Shown here one piece after another: positions 7,842-16,958 of a DNA stretch of 32,148 nucleotides (its first letter is position 1; each line of letters begins with the position of its first letter). A program made the translations under genes and the position numbers. Below the pieces are notes generated by a model. It ran no database searches. It worked only from the letters and a program-made list of their open reading frames with translations, and was not told the DNA's origin. Source of the stretch: Betaproteobacteria bacterium (lineage in GTDB: Bacteria > Pseudomonadota > Gammaproteobacteria > Burkholderiales > Rhodocyclaceae); NCBI GenBank assembly GCA_012026675.1, contig VEPA01000080.1, forward strand, positions 1 to 32,148. The letters are read 5' to 3'.

Positions 7842-9089
7842 ATGAAGCAAAGCGACATGCAGCATTCATTTTTTGGCTACCGGGGACGCCGGCACCCCTT
7901 GATCGCAACTGCCTGCCTGATTTTGGTCCTTGCTGCTGGCTGCGACAAGGCCGCGCCGCCGCCGCCGGCACCACCGGCGGTCGAAGTCGTCAAGGTGGCG
8001 CAAAGAGACGTGCCGATTTACATGGAGTGGATCGGCTCCCTGGACGGAAATGTCAATGCCGTCATCCGTCCCCAGGTAACCGGCTATCTGATAAAACAAA
8101 ACTACCGCGAAGGCGACTTGGTGAAACAGGGGCAGCCGCTGTTTGATATCGACCCGCGTACCTTCGAGTCCGCCGTCGAAGAGGCGAAGGGATTTCGCGC
8201 CCAGCAACAGGCCCGCTACGACACCACCAAGGCCAATCTTGCCCGCATCAAGCCTCTGGCGGCCAAGAACGCGGTGAGCCAGAAGGATCTCGACGATGCC
8301 GTAGGTGCCGACCTGTCTGCCAAGGCAGCACTCGATGCGGCAGAAGCCTCGTTGAAGACGGCGCAACTGAATCTCGGCTTCACCCGCATGACGTCTCCGA
8401 TCACCGGCATTGCCGGCATCGCCAAGGCCCAGATCGGAGACCTTCTCAGTCCGAGCATGTCGTCGGAACTGACCACTGTCTCGTCCGTCGATCCGATCAG
8501 GGTCTATTTCAACATCAGCGAGCGCGAATACCTCAAGGTGGCTGGCAATAGTCCAGACCCAAAAGCTGACACAAAGGCACTACCAATTGACCTGATTCTG
8601 GTCGACGGCTCGTTTTATCCCGAGAAGGGAAAGTTCCTGCTGCTCAACCGGCAAGTTGATACGACGACGGGGACCTTCAAGGCCGCTGCCCAGTTTCCGA
8701 ATCCCAAAAACCTTCTTCGTCCCGGCCAGTACGGCAAGATTCGGGTGACAATGTCGGTCAGCAAGGGAGCACTCCTGGTCCCGCAGCGTGCGGTCACCGA
8801 AATGCAGGGCAAGTACCTGGTCGCAGTTGTCGGCGCCGACAACAAGGTCGAGATCCGTCCGGTAACGGTCGGAGAACGGGTTGGTACCGAGTGGATCATC
8901 AGCGGCGGCCTGAAACCCGGCGAGAGCGTGGTGGCCGAGGGTACGCAGAAGGTCAAGCCTGGAGTTACCGTGAGTCCGAAGCCTTTCACACCGACACCGG
9001 AAGCACCCGCCGCGGCCGCCAGCCCGGCCAAGTCAGCGGAAAAACCAGCCGAAAAGCCTGCGGCACCGACACCGGCGGCCAAGGGATAA
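7842..9089 (+). CDS. RND efflux periplasmic adaptor lipoprotein (AcrA/MexA type)
   Basis: 415 residues from the ATG at 7842, chosen because GGGAG precedes it and because it opens a lipoprotein signal: LIATACLILVLAAGC with C34 lipidated. A proline-rich linker follows, then a barrel-sandwich half motif VIRPQVTGYLIKQNYREGDLVKQGQPLFDIDP, a helical hairpin (about 115-195: EEAKGFRAQQQARYDTTKANLARIKPL), the second lipoyl half TRMTSPITGIAGIAKAQIGD, and beta-barrel and membrane-proximal domains (GSFYPEKGKFLLLNRQVDTTTGTFKAAAQFPNP; LLVPQRAVTEMQG). Such proteins bridge the inner-membrane pump and the outer-membrane channel. The tail is low complexity (Ala, Pro, Lys, Glu). The pump gene begins 7 nt after the stop. 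Substrates are unknown; relatives export hydrophobic drugs and solvents. Confidence 0.93.
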   Translation: MKQSDMQHSFFGYRGRRHPLIATACLILVLAAGCDKAAPPPPAPPAVEVVKVAQRDVPIYMEWIGSLDGNVNAVIRPQVTGYLIKQNYREGDLVKQGQPLFDIDPRTFESAVEEAKGFRAQQQARYDTTKANLARIKPLAAKNAVSQKDLDDAVGADLSAKAALDAAEASLKTAQLNLGFTRMTSPITGIAGIAKAQIGDLLSPSMSSELTTVSSVDPIRVYFNISEREYLKVAGNSPDPKADTKALPIDLILVDGSFYPEKGKFLLLNRQVDTTTGTFKAAAQFPNPKNLLRPGQYGKIRVTMSVSKGALLVPQRAVTEMQGKYLVAVVGADNKVEIRPVTVGERVGTEWIISGGLKPGESVVAEGTQKVKPGVTVSPKPFTPTPEAPAAAASPAKSAEKPAEKPAAPTPAAKG

Positions 9090-9095
9090 GCCGCC

Positions 9096-12000
9096 ATGTC
9101 CAAGCTCTTCATCAATCGGCCGATAGTGGCCATGGTCATCTCGATCCTGATGACCATTGTCGGCCTGGTTGCCATGGCCGGACTGCCGACTGCCCAGTTC
9201 CCGGACATCGTGCCGCCCGAGATCCAGGTCAGCAGCACCTACACCGGCGCCGACGCGCTGACGGTCGAACAGGCGGTTTCCACGCCGATCGAGCAGCAGA
9301 TGTCGGGTGTCGACAACATGAGCTACATGTACTCGATCAACGGCAACGACGGCACATCGACGCTGAGGGTCAACTTCGCGCTGGGCACCGACGCCAACAC
9401 CGACCAGCTCCTCGCCCAGATGCGCGAAGGCCAGGCCGAGTCGCAACTTCCGGCGGATGTGCGCAACTACGGCGTCACCGTCGTCAAGTCGACCGCCTCG
9501 CCGCTGATCATGTTCGACCTCTACTCGCCGAAGGGCACCTACGACAACGTCTTTCTCGCCAACTACGCGTATATCAACATCAATGACCAGATGACGCGGG
9601 TCAAGGGGATCGCCAGCGTCACCGTGTTCGGCGCCGGTCAGTATGCGATGCGGATATGGGTCAGGCCCGATCAACTGGCCAAGCTGAACATCACGATTCC
9701 CGAAATCATGAATGCGGTCAACGCCCAGAATGCGGTCAATCCGGCGGGGACGATCGGTGGCGAACCGGTGCCGCGGGGTCAGGAGTTCGCCTACGCGGTG
9801 CGCGCCCAGGGCCGCTTGCAGACCGAGGAGGAGTTCGGCAACATCGTATTGCGCGCCAACCCGGACGGCTCGATCGTTCGGGTCCGTGATGTCGCGCGGA
9901 TCGAACTCGGGGCCCAGAATTATTCCAAGCAGGGCCGGTTCAACGGCAAGCCCGCGGCCCTCGTCGCCCTCTACCTGATGCCGGGCTCCAATGCCATCGA
10001 AGCGGCCGACGGCGCCAAGAAGCTGATGGAGAAACTCAAGCAGAGCTTTCCGCCCGACCTCGAATACGCCGTTGCTCTCGACACCACGCTATCGGTGACG
10101 GAAGGCATCAAGGAGATCAAGCACACGCTGTTCGAGGCGCTGGTGCTGGTGATCATTGTCGTCTTTGTCTTCCTGCAGGGCTGGCGGGCAACGCTGATTC
10201 CGCTGCTTGCGGTGCCGGTATCACTGGTCGGCACCTTCATGCTGTTCCCGATGTTCGGCTTCTCCATCAATACCCTGTCGCTGTTTGGTCTGGTGTTGGC
10301 CATCGGTCTCGTCGTGGATGACGCCATCGTCGTCGTCGAAGCTGTCGAGCACCATATCGAACACGGCATGACACCAAAGGAAGCAACGATCAGGGCCATG
10401 GAAGAAGGGACCGGGCCGGTGATCGCCATTGCCGGCATCCTGGCGGCCGTTTTCGTGCCGACTGCCTTTATCCCCGGGATTACCGGTCAGCTCTACCAGC
10501 AGTTCGCGGGCACCATCGCCATTTCCGTGATCATCTCGGCATTCAACGCATTGACCCTTAGCCCGGCGCTTTGCGCCATGCTGCTCAGGCCCAAGGTCAA
10601 AGGCAGCGGCCCGCTGCAGAAGTTCTACGACTGGTTCAACGAGGTGTTCGGCCGCATTACCGGAGGCTATGTCGGCATCTGCCGGATTGCCATCCGCAGA
10701 AGCGTGCTCAGCCTGTTTTTCCTGGTGGCCGTCGCCGGGGCAACCGGTTTCTTCAGCAAGCTCGTCCCCGCCGGATTCCTTCCCGATGAGGATCAGGGCT
10801 ACGTCTTTGCCGGAATTCAGCTTCCCGACGCTTCATCGATGCAGCGCACGGCGGAAATTTCCGCCCAGGCGGAGGAAATGATCATGAAGGTGCCTGGGGT
10901 GAAGTACGTCTCGACCGTCATCGGCTACAGCATGCTGAGCCAAGTGGCCAACAGCTACAGCGCCTTTTACTTCATCACCCTCGAGGATTGGGCGGAACGC
11001 AAGAAGCCAGAGGAGCAGTACACCGCAATCAAGGACGAACTGAACCGGAAACTTCGCAGCATCCCCGGCGCTGTTGCCTTTGCCTTTCCGCCACCGGCAA
11101 TCGCCGGGGTAGGTGTTTCAGGCGGGGCGACTTTCATGCTCGAGGACCGTGCCGGAAAAGACATCGCCTTCCTCGCCGACAACACCGCCAAGTTTCTCGA
11201 AGCGGCAAGGAAGAGGCCGGAACTGGCCAGCGTCACGACGACATTCCGGCCGACCGTGCCACAACTGTTTATCGACGTCGATCAGGACAAGGTGCTGAAG
11301 CAGGGGGTCAAGCTCGACGACGTCTACAAGACCCTGCAGAGCTTCCTCGGCAGCGGCTTCGTCAATTATTTCAACCGCTTCGGACGCCAGTGGCAGGTGT
11401 TCGTGCAGGCCGAGGGCGACTACCGGACCAACATTCAGAATGTCGGCCAGTTCTACGTGCGCAATGCAAAGGGCGAAGCGGTGCCGCTCTCGGCGCTGAC
11501 TTCAGTTCGCAACATGTCCGGGCCGGAATTCACGGTGCGCTACAACCTCTACCGCAGCGCCCAGATCAACGCCTCGGCGGCGCCCGGCTACAGTTCGGTG
11601 CAGGTGATGCGGGCCCTCGAGGAGGTTTTCGCCGAAACCATGCCTGTCGAAATGGGCTACGATTACATGGGCATGTCATTCCAGGAGCAGAAGGCGCAGC
11701 AGGGGGTATCGCCGGCGGTCATCTTCGGCTTCTCGCTGCTCTGCGTCTTCCTGATCCTGGCGGCGCAGTACGAGAGCTGGTCGCTGCCCTTTTCGGTATT
11801 GCTTGGAACGCCGATCGCCATCGCCGGTGCCTTTGTGGCACTGCTGTTGCGCGGCCAGGAACTCAACGTCTATGCGCAGATCGGTCTCGTGATGCTGATC
11901 GGCCTGGCGGCCAAGAACGCCATCCTGATTGTCGAATTTGCCAAGATGGAATATGAAAAGGGCGAGCTGTCGCTCGTCGATGCGACACTCAAGGGAGCCC

Positions 12001-12296
12001 AGTTGCGCCTGCGGCCGATTCTGATGACCTCGTTCGCCTTCATCCTCGGCTGCGTACCATTGGCCATTGCCGGTGGCGCCGGCGCCATATCGCGTCAGGT
12101 CATGGGCAGCGCTGTAATCGGCGGCATGCTGGCGGCCACCTGCATCGCCATCTTCATCATCCCGGTGACTTTCTACGTCGTCGAAAAAATGAGTCACAAG
12201 GGGCAAGCCGGTGTTGCCGGGCACGGCGGTGGCGGAACCGACGTCGGCAATCCGTCCGGGAAATCAGCCGGTAAGGAAGGGGATACCCATGCGTAA
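9096..12296 (+). CDS. RND efflux pump, HAE1 family (AcrB/MexB type)
   Basis: 1066 residues, the usual HAE1 length. TM1 is the N-terminal MSKLFINRPIVAMVISILMTIVGLVAMAGLP; two large periplasmic loops separate 12 predicted TM segments. The proton-relay residues of TM4 are present as D408-D409 (LAIGLVVDDAIVVVE), and the TM10 lysine as K940 (GLAAKNAILIVEFAK). YTGADALTVEQAVSTPIEQQMSGVDNM and GGATFMLEDR-type porter segments are typical. The protein forms a homotrimer that uses the proton gradient to extrude amphiphilic compounds through the outer membrane factor. The gene overlaps the next by 8 nt (12289-12296), showing a single transcript with adaptor and outer membrane protein. No regulator gene adjoins. 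Confidence 0.96.
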   Translation: MSKLFINRPIVAMVISILMTIVGLVAMAGLPTAQFPDIVPPEIQVSSTYTGADALTVEQAVSTPIEQQMSGVDNMSYMYSINGNDGTSTLRVNFALGTDANTDQLLAQMREGQAESQLPADVRNYGVTVVKSTASPLIMFDLYSPKGTYDNVFLANYAYININDQMTRVKGIASVTVFGAGQYAMRIWVRPDQLAKLNITIPEIMNAVNAQNAVNPAGTIGGEPVPRGQEFAYAVRAQGRLQTEEEFGNIVLRANPDGSIVRVRDVARIELGAQNYSKQGRFNGKPAALVALYLMPGSNAIEAADGAKKLMEKLKQSFPPDLEYAVALDTTLSVTEGIKEIKHTLFEALVLVIIVVFVFLQGWRATLIPLLAVPVSLVGTFMLFPMFGFSINTLSLFGLVLAIGLVVDDAIVVVEAVEHHIEHGMTPKEATIRAMEEGTGPVIAIAGILAAVFVPTAFIPGITGQLYQQFAGTIAISVIISAFNALTLSPALCAMLLRPKVKGSGPLQKFYDWFNEVFGRITGGYVGICRIAIRRSVLSLFFLVAVAGATGFFSKLVPAGFLPDEDQGYVFAGIQLPDASSMQRTAEISAQAEEMIMKVPGVKYVSTVIGYSMLSQVANSYSAFYFITLEDWAERKKPEEQYTAIKDELNRKLRSIPGAVAFAFPPPAIAGVGVSGGATFMLEDRAGKDIAFLADNTAKFLEAARKRPELASVTTTFRPTVPQLFIDVDQDKVLKQGVKLDDVYKTLQSFLGSGFVNYFNRFGRQWQVFVQAEGDYRTNIQNVGQFYVRNAKGEAVPLSALTSVRNMSGPEFTVRYNLYRSAQINASAAPGYSSVQVMRALEEVFAETMPVEMGYDYMGMSFQEQKAQQGVSPAVIFGFSLLCVFLILAAQYESWSLPFSVLLGTPIAIAGAFVALLLRGQELNVYAQIGLVMLIGLAAKNAILIVEFAKMEYEKGELSLVDATLKGAQLRLRPILMTSFAFILGCVPLAIAGGAGAISRQVMGSAVIGGMLAATCIAIFIIPVTFYVVEKMSHKGQAGVAGHGGGGTDVGNPSGKSAGKEGDTHA

Positions 12297-13695
12297 GCCC
12301 TTGCTTGTTTCACTGCTGGCGCTGACGGTCAGCGGTTGCATGATTGGTCCGGACTACTTCCGTCCGGCGGTTGAAACGCCGCCCGCCTGGCGCCTTAGCG
12401 AACAAAACGCCAAGGATCTGGCGAATACCATCTGGTGGGAGCAGTTCGGGGATCCGGTGCTCAACGAACTGGTGGCTACGGCACTGCGGGAAAACAAGGA
12501 CCTGATGATCGCCGCGGCCCGCGTCGAGGAGTTCGCCGGCAATTACGGCATCGTTCGCTCGGGACTCTTCCCACAGGTCGGCGCCGGCTACGAGGCGGCG
12601 CGGCAGAGGGAAAACGTGAACGGCGAAGGCCACACCTACAACAGCTATCAGGCGGTGCTGAACGCGAGTTGGGAGATTGACATCTGGGGCCGCATCCGCC
12701 GCCAGACCGAGGCTGCGCGTGCCCAACTGCTGGCCAGCGAGGAAGGACGGCGCGGCGTCATCCTGTCGCTGGTCGGCAGCGTTGCCGGTTCCTACATCAA
12801 TCTGCGCTCGCTTGACCGCCAACTGGAGATCGCCAGGGAGACGGCGAAGAGCCGCGGCGAGTCCTACGAGATATTCAAGCTCCGCTTTGAAGGCGGCGTC
12901 ATATCGCAGCTCGAACTCAGCCAGAACAAGTCCCAGTACGAGGAGGCCCTGGCCAGCATTCCGCCGCTGGAAAAAGCTGTCGCCCAGCAGGAGAACGGTC
13001 TTAGCGTGCTGCTTGGCCGCAATCCCGGCCCCATCACGCGCGGGAAGAACATCGACCAGCTGGCACTGCCCCAGATCCCTGCCGGCCTGCCCTCGGACCT
13101 GCTCGAACGCCGGCCAGATATCCGGCGCGCGGAACAGAATCTGATCGCCGCCAATGCCCTGATCGGCGCTGCCAAGGCGGCCTACTATCCGACGATTTCG
13201 CTGACCGGACTCTTCGGCTACGCCAGCCTCAGCCTGGGCAATTTGTTCAACGGTTCGTCGAAGGTATGGCAATACGCTGCGCCGATCAGCATGCCGATCT
13301 TTACCGGTGGAGCGCTCGCCGGTCAGGTGCAGGTGGCTGAAGCCACGCAGCAGCAGGCCCTGTTCGGGTATCAGAAGGCGATCCAGGATGCCTTCCGTGA
13401 GGTCAATGACGAGCTTATCAACCAGGATCGCACGGGGGCGCAACTCCTGGCACAGCGGAGCCAGGTCAAATCGCTGGAACTCTATGCGGAAACCGCCCGG
13501 TTGCGTTACGACAACGGCTACACCAGTTATATCGAAGTGCTCGACGCGGAGCGCAGCCTGTTCAACGCCCAGTTGCAGTACACGCAGACGCAGCAGGCGC
13601 AGTTCCAGGCGATGACCAATCTCTACAAGGCGATGGGCGGCGGCTGGGTGGCCGAAGCGGAAAAGATGAGCGCCGCCGAGCCGGCAGGAAGATAG
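12289..13695 (+). CDS. Outer membrane efflux lipoprotein, NodT/OprM type
   Basis: 468 residues from the ATG at 12289. This start is supported by AAGGAAGGGG at 12273-12282 and by the lipoprotein signal MRKPLLVSLLALTVSGC (C17). MIGPDYFRPAVETPPAW and WWEQFGDPVLNELVATALRENKDL are classic NodT-family N-terminal motifs. Two repeated coiled-coil/beta-hairpin halves follow (SWEIDIWGRIRRQTEAARAQLLASEE; LLERRPDIRRAEQNLIAANALIGAAKAAYYPTISLTG; YTSYIEVLDAERSLFNAQLQYTQTQ). It forms a trimeric channel-tunnel in the outer membrane for the pump encoded just upstream, and could also serve the second RND system at 23981, which has no channel of its own. Confidence 0.95.
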   Translation: MRKPLLVSLLALTVSGCMIGPDYFRPAVETPPAWRLSEQNAKDLANTIWWEQFGDPVLNELVATALRENKDLMIAAARVEEFAGNYGIVRSGLFPQVGAGYEAARQRENVNGEGHTYNSYQAVLNASWEIDIWGRIRRQTEAARAQLLASEEGRRGVILSLVGSVAGSYINLRSLDRQLEIARETAKSRGESYEIFKLRFEGGVISQLELSQNKSQYEEALASIPPLEKAVAQQENGLSVLLGRNPGPITRGKNIDQLALPQIPAGLPSDLLERRPDIRRAEQNLIAANALIGAAKAAYYPTISLTGLFGYASLSLGNLFNGSSKVWQYAAPISMPIFTGGALAGQVQVAEATQQQALFGYQKAIQDAFREVNDELINQDRTGAQLLAQRSQVKSLELYAETARLRYDNGYTSYIEVLDAERSLFNAQLQYTQTQQAQFQAMTNLYKAMGGGWVAEAEKMSAAEPAGR

Positions 13696-13700
13696 GAGCC

Positions 13701-13778
13701 TGCCCCGGAGAGGGGCAAGCCGGACATGGAGCGGGTGTAGCCCGCGAACAATCATCCCCCCCTTCCTGCGAACGGGGG
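13701..13778 (+). terminator. Two hairpins between the RND operon and hisE
   Basis: The 97-bp gap 13696-13792 holds two stem-loops. One is TGCCCC (13701-13706) with GGGGCA (13712-13717) around GGAGA. The other is CCCCC (13757-13761) with GGGGG (13774-13778), continuing after one mismatch as TTC/GAA around a CTGC loop. Neither is followed by a T-run; the second ends just before the hisE GGGAG. They may end or dampen the RND transcript and separate it from hisE. Confidence 0.4.
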
Positions 13779-13792
13779 AAAGGGAGTCGGAA

Positions 13793-14122
13793 ATGATCGA
13801 TCTTGAAGTTATTCACCGCGTCCAGGCGACGCTGCTCGAGCGCAAGGGCGCGGCGCCTGATTCTTCGTATGTTGCGAGCCTGTATGCCAAGGGCACCGAT
13901 GCGATCTGCAAGAAGGTTGCCGAAGAAGCCGCAGAAACCATCATGGCGGCGAAGGATGGTGATCGCCTGCATCTGGTGCGCGAAGTAACCGACCTCTGGT
14001 TTCACAGCATGATCCTGCTCGCACAGTTCGGCATCGGCGTCGATGACGTGATGGTTGAGTTTCGTCGGCGGGAGGGCATTTCCGGCATCGACGAGAAGAA
14101 CAGCCGGAGCCCCGAAAAATGA
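13793..14122 (+). CDS. hisE: Phosphoribosyl-ATP pyrophosphatase
   Basis: 109 residues, the normal HisE length. It hydrolyses phosphoribosyl-ATP to phosphoribosyl-AMP and pyrophosphate, the second step of histidine synthesis. The MazG-like all-alpha metal-binding motif is visible: KKVAEEAAETIMAAKD (E-E-x-x-E) and REVTDLWFHSMILL (E...D). ASLYAKGTDAICKK is a typical HisE segment. GGGAG lies six bases before the ATG. It overlaps the HIT gene by the four bases ATGA. In many betaproteobacteria hisE closes a hisG-to-hisE operon; here the other his genes are absent and an RND operon lies upstream, so hisE has either been separated from them or has its own promoter. Confidence 0.95.
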   Translation: MIDLEVIHRVQATLLERKGAAPDSSYVASLYAKGTDAICKKVAEEAAETIMAAKDGDRLHLVREVTDLWFHSMILLAQFGIGVDDVMVEFRRREGISGIDEKNSRSPEK

Positions 14123-14475
14123 GCGACTGCATTTTTTGCCGGATCGCGCGTGGCGAGATCCCCTCGAAAAAAATCTATGAAGACGAGGAAATCCTCGCAT
14201 TCCACGACATCAACCCGATTGCGCCGGTGCATTTCATGGTCGTGCCGAAACTGCATATACCTTCGCTGATGGAGGCCGACATGAGTCATCAGATGCTTCT
14301 GGGGCGCATTCTTGCGAAGGCGGGTGAATTGGCCAAAAGCCAGGGCCTCAACGAAGGCTTTCGCACCATAATCAACACCGGGCGGATCGGACAGCAGGAG
14401 GTGTATCATCTGCACGTTCATATCCTGGGCGGCCCCGAGCCTCTGGGATCCATGCTTAAGCGCAGAGCGCCTTGA
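14119..14475 (+). CDS. HIT-family nucleotide-binding protein (HinT-like)
   Basis: 118 residues, a single HIT domain. The histidine triad is YHLHVHILGG (H97, H99, H101), preceded by the conserved CIFCRIARGEIPSKKIYEDEEILAFHDINPIAPVHFMVVPK that marks the HinT branch. HinT enzymes hydrolyse adenosine phosphoramidates and related nucleotide conjugates; the cellular role is still loosely defined. The gene overlaps hisE by ATGA and precedes tatA by 29 nt. The order hisE-HIT-tatABC is well conserved in betaproteobacteria. Confidence 0.94.
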   Translation: MSDCIFCRIARGEIPSKKIYEDEEILAFHDINPIAPVHFMVVPKLHIPSLMEADMSHQMLLGRILAKAGELAKSQGLNEGFRTIINTGRIGQQEVYHLHVHILGGPEPLGSMLKRRAP

Positions 14476-14504
14476 GAATCCACTGAGCGCGAGGAGAAAA
14501 AAGG

Positions 14505-14738
14505 ATGGGATCTTTCAGCATCTGGCACTGGCTGATCGTGCTGGTGATTGTCATGCTGGTGTTCGGCACAAAGAAGCTGCGCAACGTGGGATCGGATCTC
14601 GGTGGCGCGGTCAAGGGCTTCAAGGACGGCATGAAGGATGCCTCCGCCGAGAAGTCAGCCGAGAAGCCGGCGGAACCGCAGCAGGTTACCGGACAGACCA
14701 TTGACGTCGAGTCGCGTCGGGAACAAACCAAGTCCTGA
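14505..14738 (+). CDS. tatA: Sec-independent translocase protein TatA
   Basis: 77 residues with the TatA layout: a very short periplasmic N-terminus (MGSFSIWHW), one TM helix ([12 protein letters not shown]), the FG[24 protein letters not shown] amphipathic helix, and a polar tail. TatA oligomerises to form the conduit for folded proteins exported with a twin-arginine signal. GAGGAG at 14491-14496 supports the start. It is distinguished from TatB by the FGTKKL motif and its length. A stretch of 87 nt separates it from tatB. Confidence 0.95.
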   Translation: MGSFSIWHWLIVLVIVMLVFGTKKLRNVGSDLGGAVKGFKDGMKDASAEKSAEKPAEPQQVTGQTIDVESRREQTKS

Positions 14739-14825
14739 TCCCTGGCGGCCGAGCGGTCTGCCTGTTTCTGCGGCCATGATCGTTCTGACGGCCCTACCTG
14801 CCATTTACCAATTACCAGCGAATCG

Positions 14826-15224
14826 ATGTTCGACGTAGGCCTTTCCGAGTTGATGGTTATCGCCGTGGTGGCGCTGGTTGTCATCGGTCCGGAGCGCCTG
14901 CCCAAGGTGGCGCGCACCGCGGGCCTGCTTCTCGGCAGGTTGCAGCGCTACGTCAGTGACGTCAAAAGCGACATCAATCGTGAGATCCAGCTCGACGAAC
15001 TGAAAAAGATGCAACAGCAAATGACGGATCAGGTGACCAACCTCCAGGCTTCCGTGACTCACGAAATGCGCGAGGTGGAATCCTCCGTGAATAATGTAAT
15101 CGAACCGCTGGCGGCAGACGCCGCCGTATCGCCAGCACCGACTTCCGACGCAGTTCCTGCGGTCGGGACGCAGGCGGCATCGACGTTGGCCTCTGCCGCC
15201 GCTGCGGAAACACTCAAGTCCTGA
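14826..15224 (+). CDS. tatB: Sec-independent translocase protein TatB
   Basis: 132 residues. [31 protein letters not shown] is the TatB signature (TM helix, then the GPERLP hinge and the amphipathic helix). The middle is a charged coiled coil ([34 protein letters not shown]), and the last 40 residues are Ala/Ser/Pro-rich. TatB binds twin-arginine signal peptides together with TatC. No clear Shine-Dalgarno precedes the ATG; the 87-nt gap after tatA shows no other gene. Its stop overlaps the tatC start by one base (TGATG). Confidence 0.94.
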   Translation: MFDVGLSELMVIAVVALVVIGPERLPKVARTAGLLLGRLQRYVSDVKSDINREIQLDELKKMQQQMTDQVTNLQASVTHEMREVESSVNNVIEPLAADAAVSPAPTSDAVPAVGTQAASTLASAAAAETLKS

Positions 15225-16033
15225 TGCTTGACCAGCAAGAGACTTTTCTCTCCCATCTGGTCGAGTTGCGCGACCGCCTGATTCGAAGTCTCATTGCAAT
15301 CGGCGTTGCTTTCTTGCCGCTGGCCTTCTATGCCAGGGAACTTTATTCGGTCCTTGCCGCTCCCTTGCTGGCGACCCTGCCCGCCGGCGGTCAGATGATA
15401 GCCACTGATGTTGTTGGCGTGTTTCTGGTGCCGATGAAAGTGGCGTTGATGGTCGCCTTCCTGGTCGTCCTGCCCTACGTCCTGTACCAGATATGGGCCT
15501 TTGTCGCGCCGGGGCTGTACGCGCACGAGAAGAAGCTGGCGATGCCGCTTCTGGCCGCGTCGGTATTGCTTTTCTTCGTCGGCATGGCGTTCGCCTATTT
15601 CGCGTTCTTCCCGATGGTATTCGGTTTCATGGCGAAGTTCGCCCCGGAGGGGGTGGCATGGATGACCGACATCGAAAAGTATTTTTCCTTCGTTCTCACG
15701 ATGTTCATGGCCTTCGGCGTTACCTTCGAGGTGCCGGTAATCGTCATCGTGCTGGTCAAGATCGGTATCGTCGATGTGGCGAAACTGCGCGAGTGGCGTC
15801 CCTACGTGATTGTCGGCGCCTTTGTCGTCGGCGCGGTGTTTACCCCGCCAGACGTGATTTCCCAGTTCATGATGGCAGTGCCGCTGTGGCTGCTCTATGA
15901 ACTGGGAATTGTCCTGGCGAGCGTCATTGTGCGGCCGGCCCCGGAGCCTGTCGGCGAAACGGACTACCGTCCACCCTCGGATGAGGAAATGAACCGGGAA
16001 CTTGATCGCGCCGAGCAGCGATCGCGCGATTAG
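15224..16033 (+). CDS. tatC: Sec-independent translocase protein TatC
   Basis: 269 residues with six predicted TM segments. The N-terminal FLSHLVELRDRLIRS is the conserved TatC FxxHLxELRxRL motif, and YQIWAFVAPGLYAHEKK is the cytosolic loop that recognises the twin-arginine signal. MVFGFMAKFAPEGVAWMTDIEKYFSFV and DVISQFMMAVPLWLLYE are also typical. TatC is the inner-membrane signal receptor of the Tat translocon. It is translated by coupling to tatB (1-nt overlap) and ends the plus-strand operon. The 69-bp gap to the convergent HAD gene (16034-16102) shows no clear terminator. Confidence 0.96.
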   Translation: MLDQQETFLSHLVELRDRLIRSLIAIGVAFLPLAFYARELYSVLAAPLLATLPAGGQMIATDVVGVFLVPMKVALMVAFLVVLPYVLYQIWAFVAPGLYAHEKKLAMPLLAASVLLFFVGMAFAYFAFFPMVFGFMAKFAPEGVAWMTDIEKYFSFVLTMFMAFGVTFEVPVIVIVLVKIGIVDVAKLREWRPYVIVGAFVVGAVFTPPDVISQFMMAVPLWLLYELGIVLASVIVRPAPEPVGETDYRPPSDEEMNRELDRAEQRSRD

Positions 16034-16102
16034 CCCGCCTGACCGAGGCAGCAGGAAATGTGCGGCGTCAGAATCGTTGCATACTGAATGGAACGCGGTT
16101 TT

Positions 16103-16834
16103 TCAGGACGTGCTGGCCGTTGCGTGCCACAAACGCAGCTTGTCCAGCGAGACCCGGTCAGCTTCCGGCAGCACCATTCGTGCGCCGTCGAAATTCTCGT
16201 GGATGGTGTAATCGCTGACCGTGATCACGGTGGGTATTCCTGCCGCGAGGCTGGCCGCCAGCCCGTGGGAGGAATCTTCCACGGCGAGGCAGTCACGGGC
16301 CGGCAGATTGAGTTGCCGCAGGGTCCATAGGTAGATTTCCGGCGACGGTTTTTTGGCCGTCACGACCGCGCCGGAAGCAATGGCATCGAACCATGTGTCG
16401 GCGTTCGGGCCCAGATTGGCCCGCAACAGTCCGACCACGTTTTCCAGTTTGGAACTTGAGGCGATAGCCAACCGCACGCCTTCGGTGCGTGCATCGCAGA
16501 TCAACTGACCGATGTCTGCCCGCAACGGAATCGCTCCGGCGGCAAGGAGGCGCTGATAATTGCGCGTCTTGATATCGTGTATGCGGTGCAGTAATTCGTC
16601 GAAATCAGGACGCGCACTGGTTGCCGGATCGAACTTCTCGGCGTAGTGGCGAATTCTTTCCAGGCCGCCGGTGACATCCAGCAGGGTGCCGTAAAAGGCT
16701 TCGTCCCAGTGCCAGGGCAGCCCCACTTCGGCAAAAGCGGCATTGAACGCAGGGCGATGGCCGTCGCGCTCCGTATTGGCAAGGGTACCGTCGACATCAA
16801 AAATGATCGCGCGCAGAGCCATGATGAGTAACAT
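16103..16834 (-). CDS. HAD-superfamily phosphatase, CbbY-like
   Basis: 243 residues (239 if the ATG at residue 5 is used; neither has a good Shine-Dalgarno). All HAD motifs are visible: I, IIFDVDGTLANTE (nucleophile D13, acid D15); II, LAIASSSK; III, TAKKPSPEIYLWTL (Lys); IV, VEDSSHGLAAS. The helical cap (about 25-100) places it in the beta-phosphoglucomutase/CbbY subgroup. CbbY in phototrophs and autotrophs removes the RuBisCO inhibitor xylulose-1,5-bisphosphate and is encoded in cbb operons; there are no cbb genes here, so the substrate is open. It diverges from the kor operon and converges on tatC. Confidence 0.88.
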   Translation of the reverse strand: MLLIMALRAIIFDVDGTLANTERDGHRPAFNAAFAEVGLPWHWDEAFYGTLLDVTGGLERIRHYAEKFDPATSARPDFDELLHRIHDIKTRNYQRLLAAGAIPLRADIGQLICDARTEGVRLAIASSSKLENVVGLLRANLGPNADTWFDAIASGAVVTAKKPSPEIYLWTLRQLNLPARDCLAVEDSSHGLAASLAAGIPTVITVSDYTIHENFDGARMVLPEADRVSLDKLRLWHATASTS

Positions 16835-16884
16835 CCGACATGAAATGAGGGTTAAAGACTAGCCGATTTTTGGCTTGGCGGGAA

Positions 16885-16897
16885 AATTCGGCGAATT
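16885..16897. promoter_or_regulatory. Perfect 13-bp palindrome upstream of the kor promoter
   Basis: AATTCG-G-CGAATT is centred about 66 bp before the predicted kor start site, in the 185-bp divergent gap between the HAD gene and korC. That is a usual place for an activator. No regulator gene is present nearby. Confidence 0.4.
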
Positions 16898-16923
16898 ATT
16901 TTGGAAGCCGTGCCGCGCTGGTT

Positions 16924-16950
16924 TTGCTCGGACCCGGACGGTGCTAGAGT
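16924..16950 (+). promoter_or_regulatory. Predicted promoter of the kor operon
   Basis: TTGCTC (16924-16929) and TAGAGT (16945-16950) are 15 nt apart. The -10 is preceded by TGC, giving an extended -10 (TGnTAnnnT), which offsets the short spacing. A start near 16957 gives a leader of about 63 nt before the GTG at 17020. Confidence 0.4.
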
Positions 16951-16958
16951 GCACCCCA

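Noticed and set aside
14640-14690. Shared SAEKPAE-like stretch in TatA and in the tail of the first RND adaptor (9035-9065)
   Set aside because: Both are low-complexity Ala/Glu/Lys/Pro tails; the short match is expected by chance and the nucleotide context differs.
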